The position numbers were made by a program, and so were the translations under genes. Of a stretch of DNA of 64,000 nucleotides, positions 41,763-50,975 are shown piece by piece. The notes under the pieces are model-generated. The model was not told where the DNA came from. It saw nothing but the letters and a program-made list of their open reading frames with translations, and did no database searches. The DNA lies in assembly GCA_023382975.1 (NCBI GenBank), contig JAHDXO010000020.1:90462-154461 (forward strand). Direction: 5' to 3'. Source of the DNA: Pirellulaceae bacterium. GTDB taxonomy: Bacteria; Planctomycetota; Planctomycetia; Pirellulales; Pirellulaceae. Every line of letters begins with the position of its first letter. Within the stretch, counting starts at the first letter, position 1.

Positions 41763-42992
41763 TCACTCGTCGCCCAGATTCCGCGGCAGGATTTGGACGC
41801 CGTCGGTGATTTGGTCGCTGGGATGCATGATCACGCGGTCGCCTTCCTGCAGGCCTGCGGTGATCTGAGCGGCCAGACTGTTGCGGCGACCGACCTCGAC
41901 CGTGCGCAGCACGGCTCGGTCCTCTTCGATCAGGAACACGGCCCAGTCGCTGCGTTGGCGGAACAGGGCGCCGGTCGGTATCTGCAGCACGTCGTCTGCT
42001 TCCCAAATCACAATCCTCGCTTCGACGCGGAACGCATGGCCCAGCAGCGGACGTTCTTCGGGCGATTCGTCCAAGTCCAGAATGACGTTGACCCGCTGCT
42101 CCTCGACGCCCAGCGCGGAGATCTTCGTGAAGGCAGCCGGCTCCACCAACCGTACGGTGGCGGGCAGGGGGCGGTCGCCGCCCCATTGTTCCAAGAACAC
42201 CTTCGCGCCACGGGGGATCTTCACCGCATCGGCCGACAGCACATCGACCTCGACTTCCAAATCGACCAGATCGCCGAGTTCCAGCAACTCGGCGCCAACC
42301 TGGACGACCGTTTCACTCTCTTGGAGGACCCGCAGCACTTGGCCAGTAATGGGCGAATGGATGTCAAACCGGCGAGGCGTTTCCGACTCGCTCTCGGACG
42401 GCGTTGCCTGCAACAACGCGGCTTTGGCCAGTTCCAGCTCGAACCTCGCAATATCCTGGGCCAGTCGAGCCGAGCGCAGATCCTGCTCGCGCGTCCGGTA
42501 AATCATCTCGGCTGCGTCCAATTCCTGCTTCGAAACCGACGCCTTGGCGGCCAATTTCCGAAGCCGCGCCAACTCGCTCTCCGCATGTTCCCACTCGATC
42601 CGCGCCCGCTCGACACCCGGCTCGACACGGTTCCAGGCCGCCTCGGCCGCCTGTACCCGGGCTTCGGCCTGAGCCAGCGCGCGGGCATCCAGAATGTCCG
42701 GCTTGTTGGGCTCGATGGTCGCCAGCAGCGAGGAGCCTCGCTGCACGGGATCGCCCGGATCGAGCGTGATCCGCAGCAACCGCCCGGCCAGCGGGGTCGA
42801 TACGACGTAACGATCCCGGATGCGAGTCTTACCGTCCTCGTCCACCGTCACGCGCAGCGGACCGCGGCTGACCGACGTCCATTCGACCGGCAGCGGCTGA
42901 GGCCAGAACGACCAGACGAGCCCCCCGGCCAGGACGGCGACGCCGACTAGGTACATGAAGATTCGAACCAGTACTCGTATCAGCCGTTTCAT
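41763..42992 (-). CDS. HlyD/MacA-like membrane fusion protein
   Basis: The 409-residue periplasmic adaptor has an N-terminal membrane helix (IFMYLVGVAVLAGGLVWSFW). The lipoyl/hairpin region has PLAGRLLRITLDPGDPVQRG, and coiled-coil helices span about residues 105-200 (ARVQAAEAAWNRVEP…). SPITGQVLRVLQESETVVQVG is the second lipoyl half. A beta-barrel and membrane-proximal part ends in PTGALFRQRSDWAVFLIEEDRAVLRTVEVG. Such adaptors link an inner-membrane pump to an outer-membrane channel. Its start overlaps the permease stop by 4 bp, so it is the last gene of an ATPase-permease-adaptor operon. Confidence 0.9.
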   Translation of the reverse strand: MKRLIRVLVRIFMYLVGVAVLAGGLVWSFWPQPLPVEWTSVSRGPLRVTVDEDGKTRIRDRYVVSTPLAGRLLRITLDPGDPVQRGSSLLATIEPNKPDILDARALAQAEARVQAAEAAWNRVEPGVERARIEWEHAESELARLRKLAAKASVSKQELDAAEMIYRTREQDLRSARLAQDIARFELELAKAALLQATPSESESETPRRFDIHSPITGQVLRVLQESETVVQVGAELLELGDLVDLEVEVDVLSADAVKIPRGAKVFLEQWGGDRPLPATVRLVEPAAFTKISALGVEEQRVNVILDLDESPEERPLLGHAFRVEARIVIWEADDVLQIPTGALFRQRSDWAVFLIEEDRAVLRTVEVGRRNSLAAQITAGLQEGDRVIMHPSDQITDGVQILPRNLGDE

Positions 42993-45352
42993 TCGCGTGT
43001 CTTCAATACCGAAACCAAATCCAAATGATCCAATTTGCGCCGCACGATCAGACCGGAAATCGCCGCACCGGCCAACACCACCGAAACCGCAAAGCCACAG
43101 GTCTGTCGGCCGACGATCAGCGGGATACGGTACACTTCTGTATCCAAGCCGGAGACCGCCCAGGCGGCGAACAGATAGCCGATCACCAGCCCCAAGGGAA
43201 TCGCGGCCAACGTCAGCACAGCCAATTCCCCCAACAGGATGGCCGAAATCTCGGCGCGGGTAAAGCCGATGACGCGCAGCGTGGCCAGATCTCGGCTGCG
43301 CTCGGCCAGCGAGATCCGCGCGCTGTTGTAGACCACGCCGAACGCGATGACGGTCGCAAACAGCATGTTAAAGAAACGGATGTTGCCCAGATTCTCGGCG
43401 ATCGTGTCGCGGAAACTGTTGACCGAAGCTTCCTTGATCGTGACACCCGCGACGCGGGGCGTGTTTTTCAGCGTTCGGTACAGATCCTCGGCGCGGTCCC
43501 TTTCCACGGTGAGAAAGGCTCCGGTCAGCGAACGTCCTTCGCGCAGCAAGCGATGCAACGCGTCGAGGTCCATGTAGGCGTTCGTGCCCCCGTACTCGGT
43601 AATCAGTGCCGAAACGGGCACCTCGCGCACCGGCTGTTCGCCTTCGAGCACCTCGACCAGAATGCGGTCGCCGCGGCGGACGTCGAGCAATTCGGCCAGC
43701 TTGGACGAAAGCAGCAGGCCGTCGCGCGGCATCGGCGCCAACTGCTCGTCCTTGTTCAGCACCCGGTACAGGCGGCTGCCGGGCATGATCCCCATCAAGC
43801 CGACTCGCCGCGATCGGTGACCGGCCCGGAACCGCGTTGCCGCCGCCCGCAACGGCTCGACCTGGACCACGCCCGGCAAGTGCCGCAGTTCGTGCAGGGC
43901 GTGCGCGGAAGCCGGCTCGACAAAGGCCACGATCACGTCCTGGCGCTGCGAAAGCTCGAACTGGAAATGGATGATGTAGTTGATCGAATCCAAGGTGAAG
44001 CTACCCAGGATCAAGACGGCCACCGCCATCGAGATCCCGAGCACCGACAGGCCCGCCTTGATCGGCCGTCGCTCGATCTCGCGGAAGACCATCCGAGCGG
44101 CCTGCGGCAGCAGGTTGCCCAAGCCGCTGCGGTCCAGGATCGTCGGACGATAGACGGCTGGCGGTTCGGGCCGCATCGCCTCGGCCGGCGGCAGATGTAC
44201 CGCCCGGCGCACCGCCGCCAGCGTGCCGACGACCGCCGCGACGCTGCTGATCAGCAAGGCCGAGGCGAGTACCGCGGGATCCCAGTGGAATCCGAACACG
44301 GGAAAGCGGTAGAAGGTTGTGTACAGCACCGTCAGACTGCGGCCCAGATAGGCGCCCACCACGATGCCCGATACCGCGCCGGCCAGCGAGATCAGCAGCA
44401 CGAGCTTGACGTAGTGCCAGCCGACTTGCAGATTCGTGTAGCCGAACGCCTTGATGGCCGCGATCTGCTCCCGCTGGACGCCGATCAAGCGGGTCATGAC
44501 CACGTTGAGCAAGAACGCCGAGACGGAAAAAAAGATCGACGGCGCGATCAGGCCCATGCTGCGGAGCTGGCGGATCTCGTCTGAGATGTAGCGGTGCGAG
44601 ACGTGGTTCTCGCGGCTCGTCGCCCCGCGCGAACCGTACCGCCGCAACAGATCGTCCAGCCGTTCGATCACCGCTTCTTCGGAGGCGCCGCGTGTCAGGG
44701 TCAGCGCGACGTCGTTGAAGGCTCCGTCCATGTCGAACGCAGCCGCCAACTGTTCGTAGCTCATCCAAAACACGCCGAAGCGGCGGTCGTCCGGCAGCAG
44801 GTTCGCGCCGTGGATCTGGATGACGTACTCGGGCGATAACGCGATGCCGACGATCGTCAGCCGCTGGCGTCGCCCGTTGATGACAGCCGTAACGTGGTCG
44901 CCGATCTCCAAGTGGTGCGAATCGGCGAACGCTTCGCCCACCAGCACTTCGCCGGCACGCCGCGGCTCGATCCACCGCCCCCGCCGCAGATGCAGGTCGT
45001 TGACCATCGGCTCGCGCCGCTCGGGGATCGAGATCAGCCGCCCGATCGCCGGCTCGGCCATGTCCGCCACGTCCAGCGTCACATCGACCACGATCCGCGT
45101 TTGGACTTGCGCGACGCCCGGAATCTCGGCGATCCGCCGCCCCAGCGACCAAGGCGCCCGCTTGACGTGGGCGAACAGGTGCGCGAAACGGTATTGCTCG
45201 TAGTACGATTGCTGCGACCGCTGCAAGGAGTTCAGCGTGCTGAGCGACATCACGAATGTGCCCACGCCGGAAGCGATCACCAGCGCGATCGCCGCCGCCT
45301 GGCCTTTGATGCTCCACAAATCGCGGATCGCTTTGCGGTCCAATGCTCTCAC
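42989..45352 (-). CDS. MacB/FtsX-type ABC transporter permease
   Basis: The 787-residue inner-membrane protein is built of two MacB-like periplasmic domains and two FtsX-type membrane blocks. Features are the first helix (GQAAAIALVIASGVGTFVMSLS) and the conserved ISIPERREPMVNDLHLRRGR region. ALLISSVAAVVGTLAAVRRAV and a final block (ATVIAFGVVYNSARISLAERSRDLATLRVIG) follow. This arrangement resembles mechanotransmission permeases rather than typical importers, so it probably works with the HlyD partner to expel or extract lipids, peptides or drugs. The gap to the upstream ATPase gene is 7 bp. Confidence 0.9.
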   Translation of the reverse strand: MRALDRKAIRDLWSIKGQAAAIALVIASGVGTFVMSLSTLNSLQRSQQSYYEQYRFAHLFAHVKRAPWSLGRRIAEIPGVAQVQTRIVVDVTLDVADMAEPAIGRLISIPERREPMVNDLHLRRGRWIEPRRAGEVLVGEAFADSHHLEIGDHVTAVINGRRQRLTIVGIALSPEYVIQIHGANLLPDDRRFGVFWMSYEQLAAAFDMDGAFNDVALTLTRGASEEAVIERLDDLLRRYGSRGATSRENHVSHRYISDEIRQLRSMGLIAPSIFFSVSAFLLNVVMTRLIGVQREQIAAIKAFGYTNLQVGWHYVKLVLLISLAGAVSGIVVGAYLGRSLTVLYTTFYRFPVFGFHWDPAVLASALLISSVAAVVGTLAAVRRAVHLPPAEAMRPEPPAVYRPTILDRSGLGNLLPQAARMVFREIERRPIKAGLSVLGISMAVAVLILGSFTLDSINYIIHFQFELSQRQDVIVAFVEPASAHALHELRHLPGVVQVEPLRAAATRFRAGHRSRRVGLMGIMPGSRLYRVLNKDEQLAPMPRDGLLLSSKLAELLDVRRGDRILVEVLEGEQPVREVPVSALITEYGGTNAYMDLDALHRLLREGRSLTGAFLTVERDRAEDLYRTLKNTPRVAGVTIKEASVNSFRDTIAENLGNIRFFNMLFATVIAFGVVYNSARISLAERSRDLATLRVIGFTRAEISAILLGELAVLTLAAIPLGLVIGYLFAAWAVSGLDTEVYRIPLIVGRQTCGFAVSVVLAGAAISGLIVRRKLDHLDLVSVLKTRE

Positions 45353-45359
45353 GGGACAC

Positions 45360-46115
45360 CTACCACTGCAATTCGCGTGCAGCCGCCTTGGTTTCGTTCC
45401 TGTCGATGTGCGTCACCCGGCCGTCCGACAGATGGATCACGCGGTCGGCCATCGCCGCGATCACCGAATTGTGCGTGATCACCGCCGTCGTCGTCCCCAG
45501 TTCGCGGTTGACCTTCTCGATGGCCTCCAGCACCACCACGCCGGTATGCACGTCCAGCGCGCCGGTCGGTTCGTCGCACAGCAGCACATCGGGCCGCTTG
45601 GCAATCGCCCTCGCGATCGCGATCCGTTGTTGCTCGCCCCCCGACAACTGGGAAGGAAAATGATCCATCCGATCGGCCAAGTTCACCAGCCGCAACGCTT
45701 CCCGAGGGTCCATCGGCCGCCGTGCGATCTCCGTGATCAGGGCCACGTTCTCGCGCGCGGTCAAGCTGGGGATCAGGTTGTAGAATTGGAATACGAATCC
45801 CACATGATCGCGCCGATAGCGAGTCAACGCACCATCGGCCAACGACGTCAGATCCTGTTTTTGATACCGCACCGATCCGCTGGTCGGCACGTCCAGGCCG
45901 CCGAGGATGTTCAGCAGCGTCGACTTGCCGCTGCCCGACGGTCCCAGCAGCACCACGAACTCGCCCTGGAACAATTCGAGATCGACGCCGCGCAGCGCAT
46001 GCACGTCCACTTGGCCCATGTGATAGACCTTGGTGATCCCACTCGCCTGGAACACGGCTTCACGCGGCGCGGAACCACCGGATTGCGGAACGGCATAGGA
46101 ATTCGATGCGGACAC
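45360..46115 (-). CDS. ABC transporter ATP-binding protein, MacB/LolD type
   Basis: The 251-residue ATPase has all motor motifs: Walker A GPSGSGKST, the Q-loop region VGFVFQFYNLIPSLTARENV, signature LSGGEQQR, Walker B VLLCDEPTG and the switch His in TTAVITHNS. It should energise the downstream permease and HlyD adaptor. GGAAAG upstream fits the GTG at 46115 (6 nt) better than the TTG one codon earlier (46118), so the start is taken at 46115. It is the first gene of the three-gene operon. Confidence 0.9.
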   Translation of the reverse strand: MSASNSYAVPQSGGSAPREAVFQASGITKVYHMGQVDVHALRGVDLELFQGEFVVLLGPSGSGKSTLLNILGGLDVPTSGSVRYQKQDLTSLADGALTRYRRDHVGFVFQFYNLIPSLTARENVALITEIARRPMDPREALRLVNLADRMDHFPSQLSGGEQQRIAIARAIAKRPDVLLCDEPTGALDVHTGVVVLEAIEKVNRELGTTTAVITHNSVIAAMADRVIHLSDGRVTHIDRNETKAAARELQW

Positions 46116-46503
46116 CAAACGCTTTCCATGAGACGCTTACTCGCCTACCCTTTGCCGGCCCGACAGCCAGCCCACCCGTTCTATTGTAATTGGCCCAAGG
46201 GCCATCTTGCTCAGGAAAACAGAAGTCCACCGCTGGCCGAACAGCAGCGTCTCCAACAAAAACCCGGCCAACGCCGGAAACAGGCCACCCGAAGAGAAAA
46301 TTCGGTCCCATCCGTTCCTACGGGCCTGCGGCCGACTCGACTGTACGCCTTACCAGGGTTGCGACACGCCGCAGCGCAGGTATCGCCGTCCGCTTTCCTT
46401 CTGCCGGCTGATTGCAGTCGGTTCGGCGGGAAATTACATTCGAGCCCTGGAGAGCAGCGTGTATGGTGCTATCCAAGTCATTGTTCTTGAGAAAGGAGCT
46501 ACG
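46116..46503. other. Divergent intergenic region, 388 bp
   Basis: This region lies between the ABC operon (minus strand) and the TIM-barrel gene (plus strand), so both promoters should be here. One short palindrome, TGGCCC-AA-GGGCCA at 46191-46204, could be an operator; nothing supports that beyond its symmetry. No gene is seen. Confidence 0.35.
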
Positions 46504-47349
46504 ATGAATCTATCGCGACGAAACCTGCTGAAATGGGGATGCGGAACCGCTGCAGCTTGGGCGACCGGCGTGTTGCCAGCGGCTCTGAAAGCCAACGACA
46601 CGACCAAGAAGATCCCGATCGGTCTGCAACTGTACTCGGTGCGCAAGAAGTGCGAACAGGACTTGCCCGCCGTGCTGAAAGCCGTTGCCGAGATGGGCTA
46701 CGAAGGTGTCGAATTCGCCGGCTACTACGGTCGCTCGGCCGCCGAGATGCGGAAACTGCTGGACGATCACGGGTTGAAGTGCTGCGGCACGCATATTCGT
46801 CTGGAGACGTTGCTGGGCGACGCGTTGAAGGAAACCATCGAGTTCAATCAGACTCTTGGCAACCCGTACCTGGTCGTGTCGTGGATGCCGCCGGCCTACG
46901 CCGCGTCGCTCGACGCGGTGAAAGAGACCGCGCAGAAGTACGACGAGATCGCTGCGAAGCTCAAGCCGCTGAACATGAAAGTCGGCTACCACGCCCACGG
47001 TCACGATTTTGTCAAGATTGGCGACGAAACGGCTTGGGATCTGCTGTTCGAGAACACCTGTGACGACGTGATCATGCAATTGGATATCGGCAACTGTATG
47101 GGGGGCGGCGGCGATCCGTACGCCACGCTCAAGCGGTTCCCCGGCCGATCGGTCACCGTGCATCTCAAAGAGCACGGCGGATCGGCCGAGTCTGTGGTGG
47201 GCGAGGGCGACGTGGACTGGAAGCAGGTGCTGGACTTCTGCAAGACGAAGGGCGGCACCGAATGGTACATCGTCGAGCATGAACGCGGCGCCGGTGACCC
47301 CATCGAAAACGTCCGCCGCTGCCTGAAGAACCTCCAGCCAATGGTGTGA
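46504..47349 (+). CDS. Tat-exported TIM-barrel sugar phosphate isomerase/epimerase-like protein
   Basis: The 281-residue protein has an N-terminal Tat-type signal (SRRNLLKWG followed by a hydrophobic stretch to about residue 29). The mature part has the AP-endonuclease-2-like TIM-barrel pattern: IGLQLYSVRKKCEQDLPAVL, GYEGVEFAGYYG, VGYHAHGHDF, QLDIGNCMGGG and WYIVEHERG. These supply the metal-binding His, Glu and Asp residues. Family members isomerise or epimerise sugars and inositols. AAGGAG lies 6 nt before the ATG at 46504; the longer in-frame extension has no signal. Confidence 0.88.
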   Translation: MNLSRRNLLKWGCGTAAAWATGVLPAALKANDTTKKIPIGLQLYSVRKKCEQDLPAVLKAVAEMGYEGVEFAGYYGRSAAEMRKLLDDHGLKCCGTHIRLETLLGDALKETIEFNQTLGNPYLVVSWMPPAYAASLDAVKETAQKYDEIAAKLKPLNMKVGYHAHGHDFVKIGDETAWDLLFENTCDDVIMQLDIGNCMGGGGDPYATLKRFPGRSVTVHLKEHGGSAESVVGEGDVDWKQVLDFCKTKGGTEWYIVEHERGAGDPIENVRRCLKNLQPMV

Positions 47350-47539
47350 CGGCCGCGGGCATCACCACTCGAATCGAATTGCCCGAGCGACGGTCGGCGA
47401 CGGCGAGAGGAATCGCGGGCCGCGTCGTGGTGTCTCTTCACCGCGGCCCGTGAAGACGGCTGAACATGGGGCTGGCTCCCGCATGTCGTGCAAACATCCA
47501 CTGGATGCTGCAGTCTGCCGGGTGCCGGCCCCGTTCTTT

Positions 47540-48874
47540 TCAGTCGATCCGGTACAGGTGCGTGTCGGTGCGGAGGAAGATGCTGCTGTCGACAAAGGCA
47601 GGAGTCGCCATGATCCGACCGTCGAGCTTGTTGGCGGCCAATTGACGGAAGGGCGTGCCCGGCTGGATGACCGTTGTCGTGCCGTCTTCGCTGAACAAAT
47701 AGATGCGGCCCGCGGCGGCGACGGGCGCTGCGGAAAAGCTGCCGCCCAGACGCTCCGTCCAGTGTTCGCTGCCGGAACTCGCATCCAGGCATGTGGCGAT
47801 CCCGTTATCGGCGACCATGTACAGATGCCCGTCGACCACCAGCGGCGACGAACGCTTGGGCACGGATCGCTGCGTCTGCCAGGCGACGTGAGTCTGCGTC
47901 ACGTCCCCTTGGCCGTCGGGTCGGATGGCCAACAGAAACGAACCGCCGTACGCCGTTCCGCAAAAGACCAATCCGTTGGCGTACACGGGCCGCGCGCTGT
48001 TGGAAAACGTCGGGCCCGTGTCGACTCGCCACAGTTCGCGGCCCGTCGCCGGTTCGTAGGCCACCATCCACTGCGCGCCCGGAATTACCAGTTGCTCGGT
48101 CCCGTCGTGTTCGATCACCAGCGGCGTACTGAACGCTTTGCGGTACACCGCTACCGAGGTGGCCATCGGCGGGCGATCGGCGGTCCACACGGTCCGGCCG
48201 GTGTGTTTGTCCAAGGCCGTCACGTACTGGCGGTCGCAGCCGTCGCGCACAAGAACCAGCAGATCACCGTGGATCAACGGCGAACTGCCAGGGCCGACTT
48301 GGTGTTCGATCTCCAGTCGCCTCGTCCAGGAGGCGTTCCCGGACGAGGTGTCCAGACAGACGGTGCCCAGCGTGCCGAAATCGCAGTACAGCCGATCCGC
48401 CTCGACCACGGGCGTCGGCGACGCGTAGCTGTTCGTCGAACAGACGATCACGGGCCTGTCGATGTCGAACAACAGGATGTCGCGGAGAACTCGCCCGCTC
48501 TGCCGATCGACCTCGACCGCTTTCAGCAGCACGCGACTGGCCAAGTGAGGGCTGGGCACGGGCATGCCGATCTGGTCCAGCGCGGCTCGCAGTTGCTCCG
48601 GCGCTGCCGGAGTCTCAATCGCCGTGGTCAGCCAGATTCGATCTCCCAGGACGACGGGGGACGACCACGCTCGGCCTTCGATCGGCGTCTTCCAGCGGAT
48701 GTGCTCCGATTCGCTCCACTGCAACGGTGCCGCATCAGTCTGCGCGTGGCCTTGCCCGCCCGGTCCGCGGAACTGGGGCCAATCGTCGGCGGCGCCGCGC
48801 GTGGGCGACATCAGGAGCAAGGCGGCGGCGAGAGCAGCGGAACTGGCGGAAAATCGGCGGCGGATATCGATCAT
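47540..48874 (-). CDS. Exported PQQ-like beta-propeller protein
   Basis: The 444-residue protein has a signal peptide (about residues 1-28, ending SPTRGAA) and then DWPQFRGPGGQGHA, the typical start of planctomycete quinoprotein-like propellers. Blades have PTPVVEADRLYCDFGTLGTVCLD and YVTALDKHTGRTVWTADRPP. Others have WMVAYEPATGRELWRVDTGP and YMVADNGIATCLDASSGSEHW. It has no Rossmann insert, unlike the two larger propellers of this window. AAGGAG lies 8 nt before the ATG. The role is unknown; related proteins serve as BamB-like scaffolds or dehydrogenase-like proteins. Confidence 0.85.
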   Translation of the reverse strand: MIDIRRRFSASSAALAAALLLMSPTRGAADDWPQFRGPGGQGHAQTDAAPLQWSESEHIRWKTPIEGRAWSSPVVLGDRIWLTTAIETPAAPEQLRAALDQIGMPVPSPHLASRVLLKAVEVDRQSGRVLRDILLFDIDRPVIVCSTNSYASPTPVVEADRLYCDFGTLGTVCLDTSSGNASWTRRLEIEHQVGPGSSPLIHGDLLVLVRDGCDRQYVTALDKHTGRTVWTADRPPMATSVAVYRKAFSTPLVIEHDGTEQLVIPGAQWMVAYEPATGRELWRVDTGPTFSNSARPVYANGLVFCGTAYGGSFLLAIRPDGQGDVTQTHVAWQTQRSVPKRSSPLVVDGHLYMVADNGIATCLDASSGSEHWTERLGGSFSAAPVAAAGRIYLFSEDGTTTVIQPGTPFRQLAANKLDGRIMATPAFVDSSIFLRTDTHLYRID

Positions 48875-49112
48875 GGGTGGCTCCTTCGGATCATGTCAGC
48901 TCGGGCCAGCGTTCATCGCCCGCGGACCATTGGGCAGCGTGCGGTCATTCATTGATCCCGGAATCGCTGCGAGATCGGCGGGCGCGAAACAGTCGGACGA
49001 AACGGAAAAACACGATTCCCTAGCTTCGTCGGCGGGCAACGGAAGTTATGAGACGTCCGCTATTCGCCGAACTCTCGCGAGTTGAGCGAATGCCTTGAAT
49101 CGTGACGCCGCG

Positions 49113-50975
49113 CTAGCTTGTACCGGGTTCACTCTCCGGCGTCTCTTCCATTTCCGGCTGTTCCGCTTCGGACGCCGGCTCTTCCGCCGCGGCTTCAGCC
49201 TCCGCGGGGCTATCGGCTCCGCTGTCCGCAGGCTCCGGCTTCTCGGCTTCCGGCTGTTCGGTGGGCGCCGCCGCGTCCTCCGCCCCTTCCGGCTTTGCCG
49301 ACTCATCAGGCTTCGCCGCTCCTTCAGGCTCTGCCGGCTCGCCCGGTGTCTCCATTTCCGGAGTTTCGTCCGGTGCGTCTTCGGGTGCTTCCGTGGTCGT
49401 CGCGCTCGCGTCGCCCCGCTTCTGCAATGCCTGCCTGAGGAAATCGTCCAGGTTCGCCTCGTGGCGCCGGAGGAAATCGTACAACGGGAAGTCGTCGGGC
49501 AGCGGTTCGTCCAGTTGCTGCAAGAGCCGGGCGTACCGCTGGATGGCCCGCACCAGATCGTCGGCCGCCACGTCGTCCATCAGCGGCGGGAACTGGTCGT
49601 ACAGTTGCCGCCATTGCTGCCAGGATTTCTCGTACAATTCCCGAGCTTCCTCGAGCGAGGCTTCGTCCTGCAACCGGCGGGCGTTGTACAAGTACTCGCG
49701 AGCGTCGACCGCGGTTCGGGTCTGTTCCGCGTCGCAACGAGTCCGCCAGTAATCATAGTTGACAATCCCGCGGTATTGATTGGTTCGACTGGCCAGCAAC
49801 TGGGCGTCTTCGATGCGGCCTGCGAGCTTGACGGCTCGATCTCGCAACTCGCGGTCGGCCGCCCGTTCGGCCACCTCGCGGTGCGTGACCTGGGTTTCGC
49901 GCTGGGCTTCGAGCCACAGTTCGTACGTTTCGTCCGACAGTTGCTCGACGGGAGTGTCCAGCGCCGCTCGCTGCTCGGGCGTCAGTCGATCCCGCTTTTC
50001 CTGCTTGATCTGGTCACGGAGTCCGGGCAGCATTTCGTCAAGTGTCCGGATCATGGTCTCGGCTTCGTCGTTGGTCCGTTCGTAGTCGGCCAGGCGAATG
50101 TTGTGGCCCCACGACGTCGGGATCTGCCGTTGCCCGTATTCGGCCCAGGCTTCCGAGCCGTGACGCCATGCTCGCATGGCGGTCTCGCCCAAGACGCCTT
50201 CGTCTTCGATCGCTCCGGCGTAGTTGATCAGCGACATCGGATTGTCGGAGTGGAAGATCAACGGGCTCTTGCCCCGCAACGGAATGCCCTTGGTATCGAC
50301 CGCGGACTGAGCCCGCTGGTACCAAAGTCGGCCCACCAGCCAGTGATCGGGGCGTCCGTCGAAGCCCAACGCATCGTCGACCACCACCTCGTCGTTGATC
50401 TCGCGATGGAAGTCGTCGTCCAACCGGAACAGTTGTCGAAACTGAACGTGTTCGTCGGCACGTCCGAGCTTCTGGCCGGTGATCCAGCCGATCTGGTGCA
50501 ACAGACGAGGATTCTCGCGGTTGTACCGAGTGCCCTCGGTCAGGAAGCTGATCCCTTTCTTGACCCAGTGGTATCGTTGGCGGTAGTCGTCGAATTCGAC
50601 CGAGACATTGTACGCCAGGTTGTGGGCTTGGAACTCCCAAACCGTGATGTAGTTCGGCTGCAGCTTGATCAACTGGTTCAACGTCGCAGAGAGGTTGTCC
50701 CAGTCTTCCTTCATCTTGAATTCGTTCGACTTCTCCCACAGCGAGATCACCGCCACGGGGCGCAGGCCCATCGTCGCCAGCTTCATCGCTTCACTGGCCG
50801 GATCGATTTCGCCGAGGTCCGACTGGGACAGATTGTACTCGGTCCGCAACTGGGCGAGCACGCCACCGGAACTGCGGGTCGTCGCCGGTTGGCCGAGCAG
50901 AAACAGGGGAAACAACAGCAGCGCGATCATTGCAACGTAGATGATCTTGCGGCGGAAGGATACGTCCTGGCTCAT
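49113..50975 (-). CDS. Membrane-anchored helical protein of the second ABC operon
   Basis: The 620-residue protein has one N-terminal membrane helix (IIYVAMIALLLFPLFLLG). A long helical region resembles TPR arrays without clear consensus (DWDNLSATLNQLIKLQPNYI; EEARELYEKSWQQWRQLYDQ). The last 120 or so residues are acidic and Pro/Ala/Glu-rich (low complexity). No enzyme motif was found. The start overlaps the permease stop by 4 bp, so it is co-translated with an ABC-2 permease. It probably acts as a periplasmic or cytoplasmic scaffold for that transporter (inference). Confidence 0.72.
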   Translation of the reverse strand: MSQDVSFRRKIIYVAMIALLLFPLFLLGQPATTRSSGGVLAQLRTEYNLSQSDLGEIDPASEAMKLATMGLRPVAVISLWEKSNEFKMKEDWDNLSATLNQLIKLQPNYITVWEFQAHNLAYNVSVEFDDYRQRYHWVKKGISFLTEGTRYNRENPRLLHQIGWITGQKLGRADEHVQFRQLFRLDDDFHREINDEVVVDDALGFDGRPDHWLVGRLWYQRAQSAVDTKGIPLRGKSPLIFHSDNPMSLINYAGAIEDEGVLGETAMRAWRHGSEAWAEYGQRQIPTSWGHNIRLADYERTNDEAETMIRTLDEMLPGLRDQIKQEKRDRLTPEQRAALDTPVEQLSDETYELWLEAQRETQVTHREVAERAADRELRDRAVKLAGRIEDAQLLASRTNQYRGIVNYDYWRTRCDAEQTRTAVDAREYLYNARRLQDEASLEEARELYEKSWQQWRQLYDQFPPLMDDVAADDLVRAIQRYARLLQQLDEPLPDDFPLYDFLRRHEANLDDFLRQALQKRGDASATTTEAPEDAPDETPEMETPGEPAEPEGAAKPDESAKPEGAEDAAAPTEQPEAEKPEPADSGADSPAEAEAAAEEPASEAEQPEMEETPESEPGTS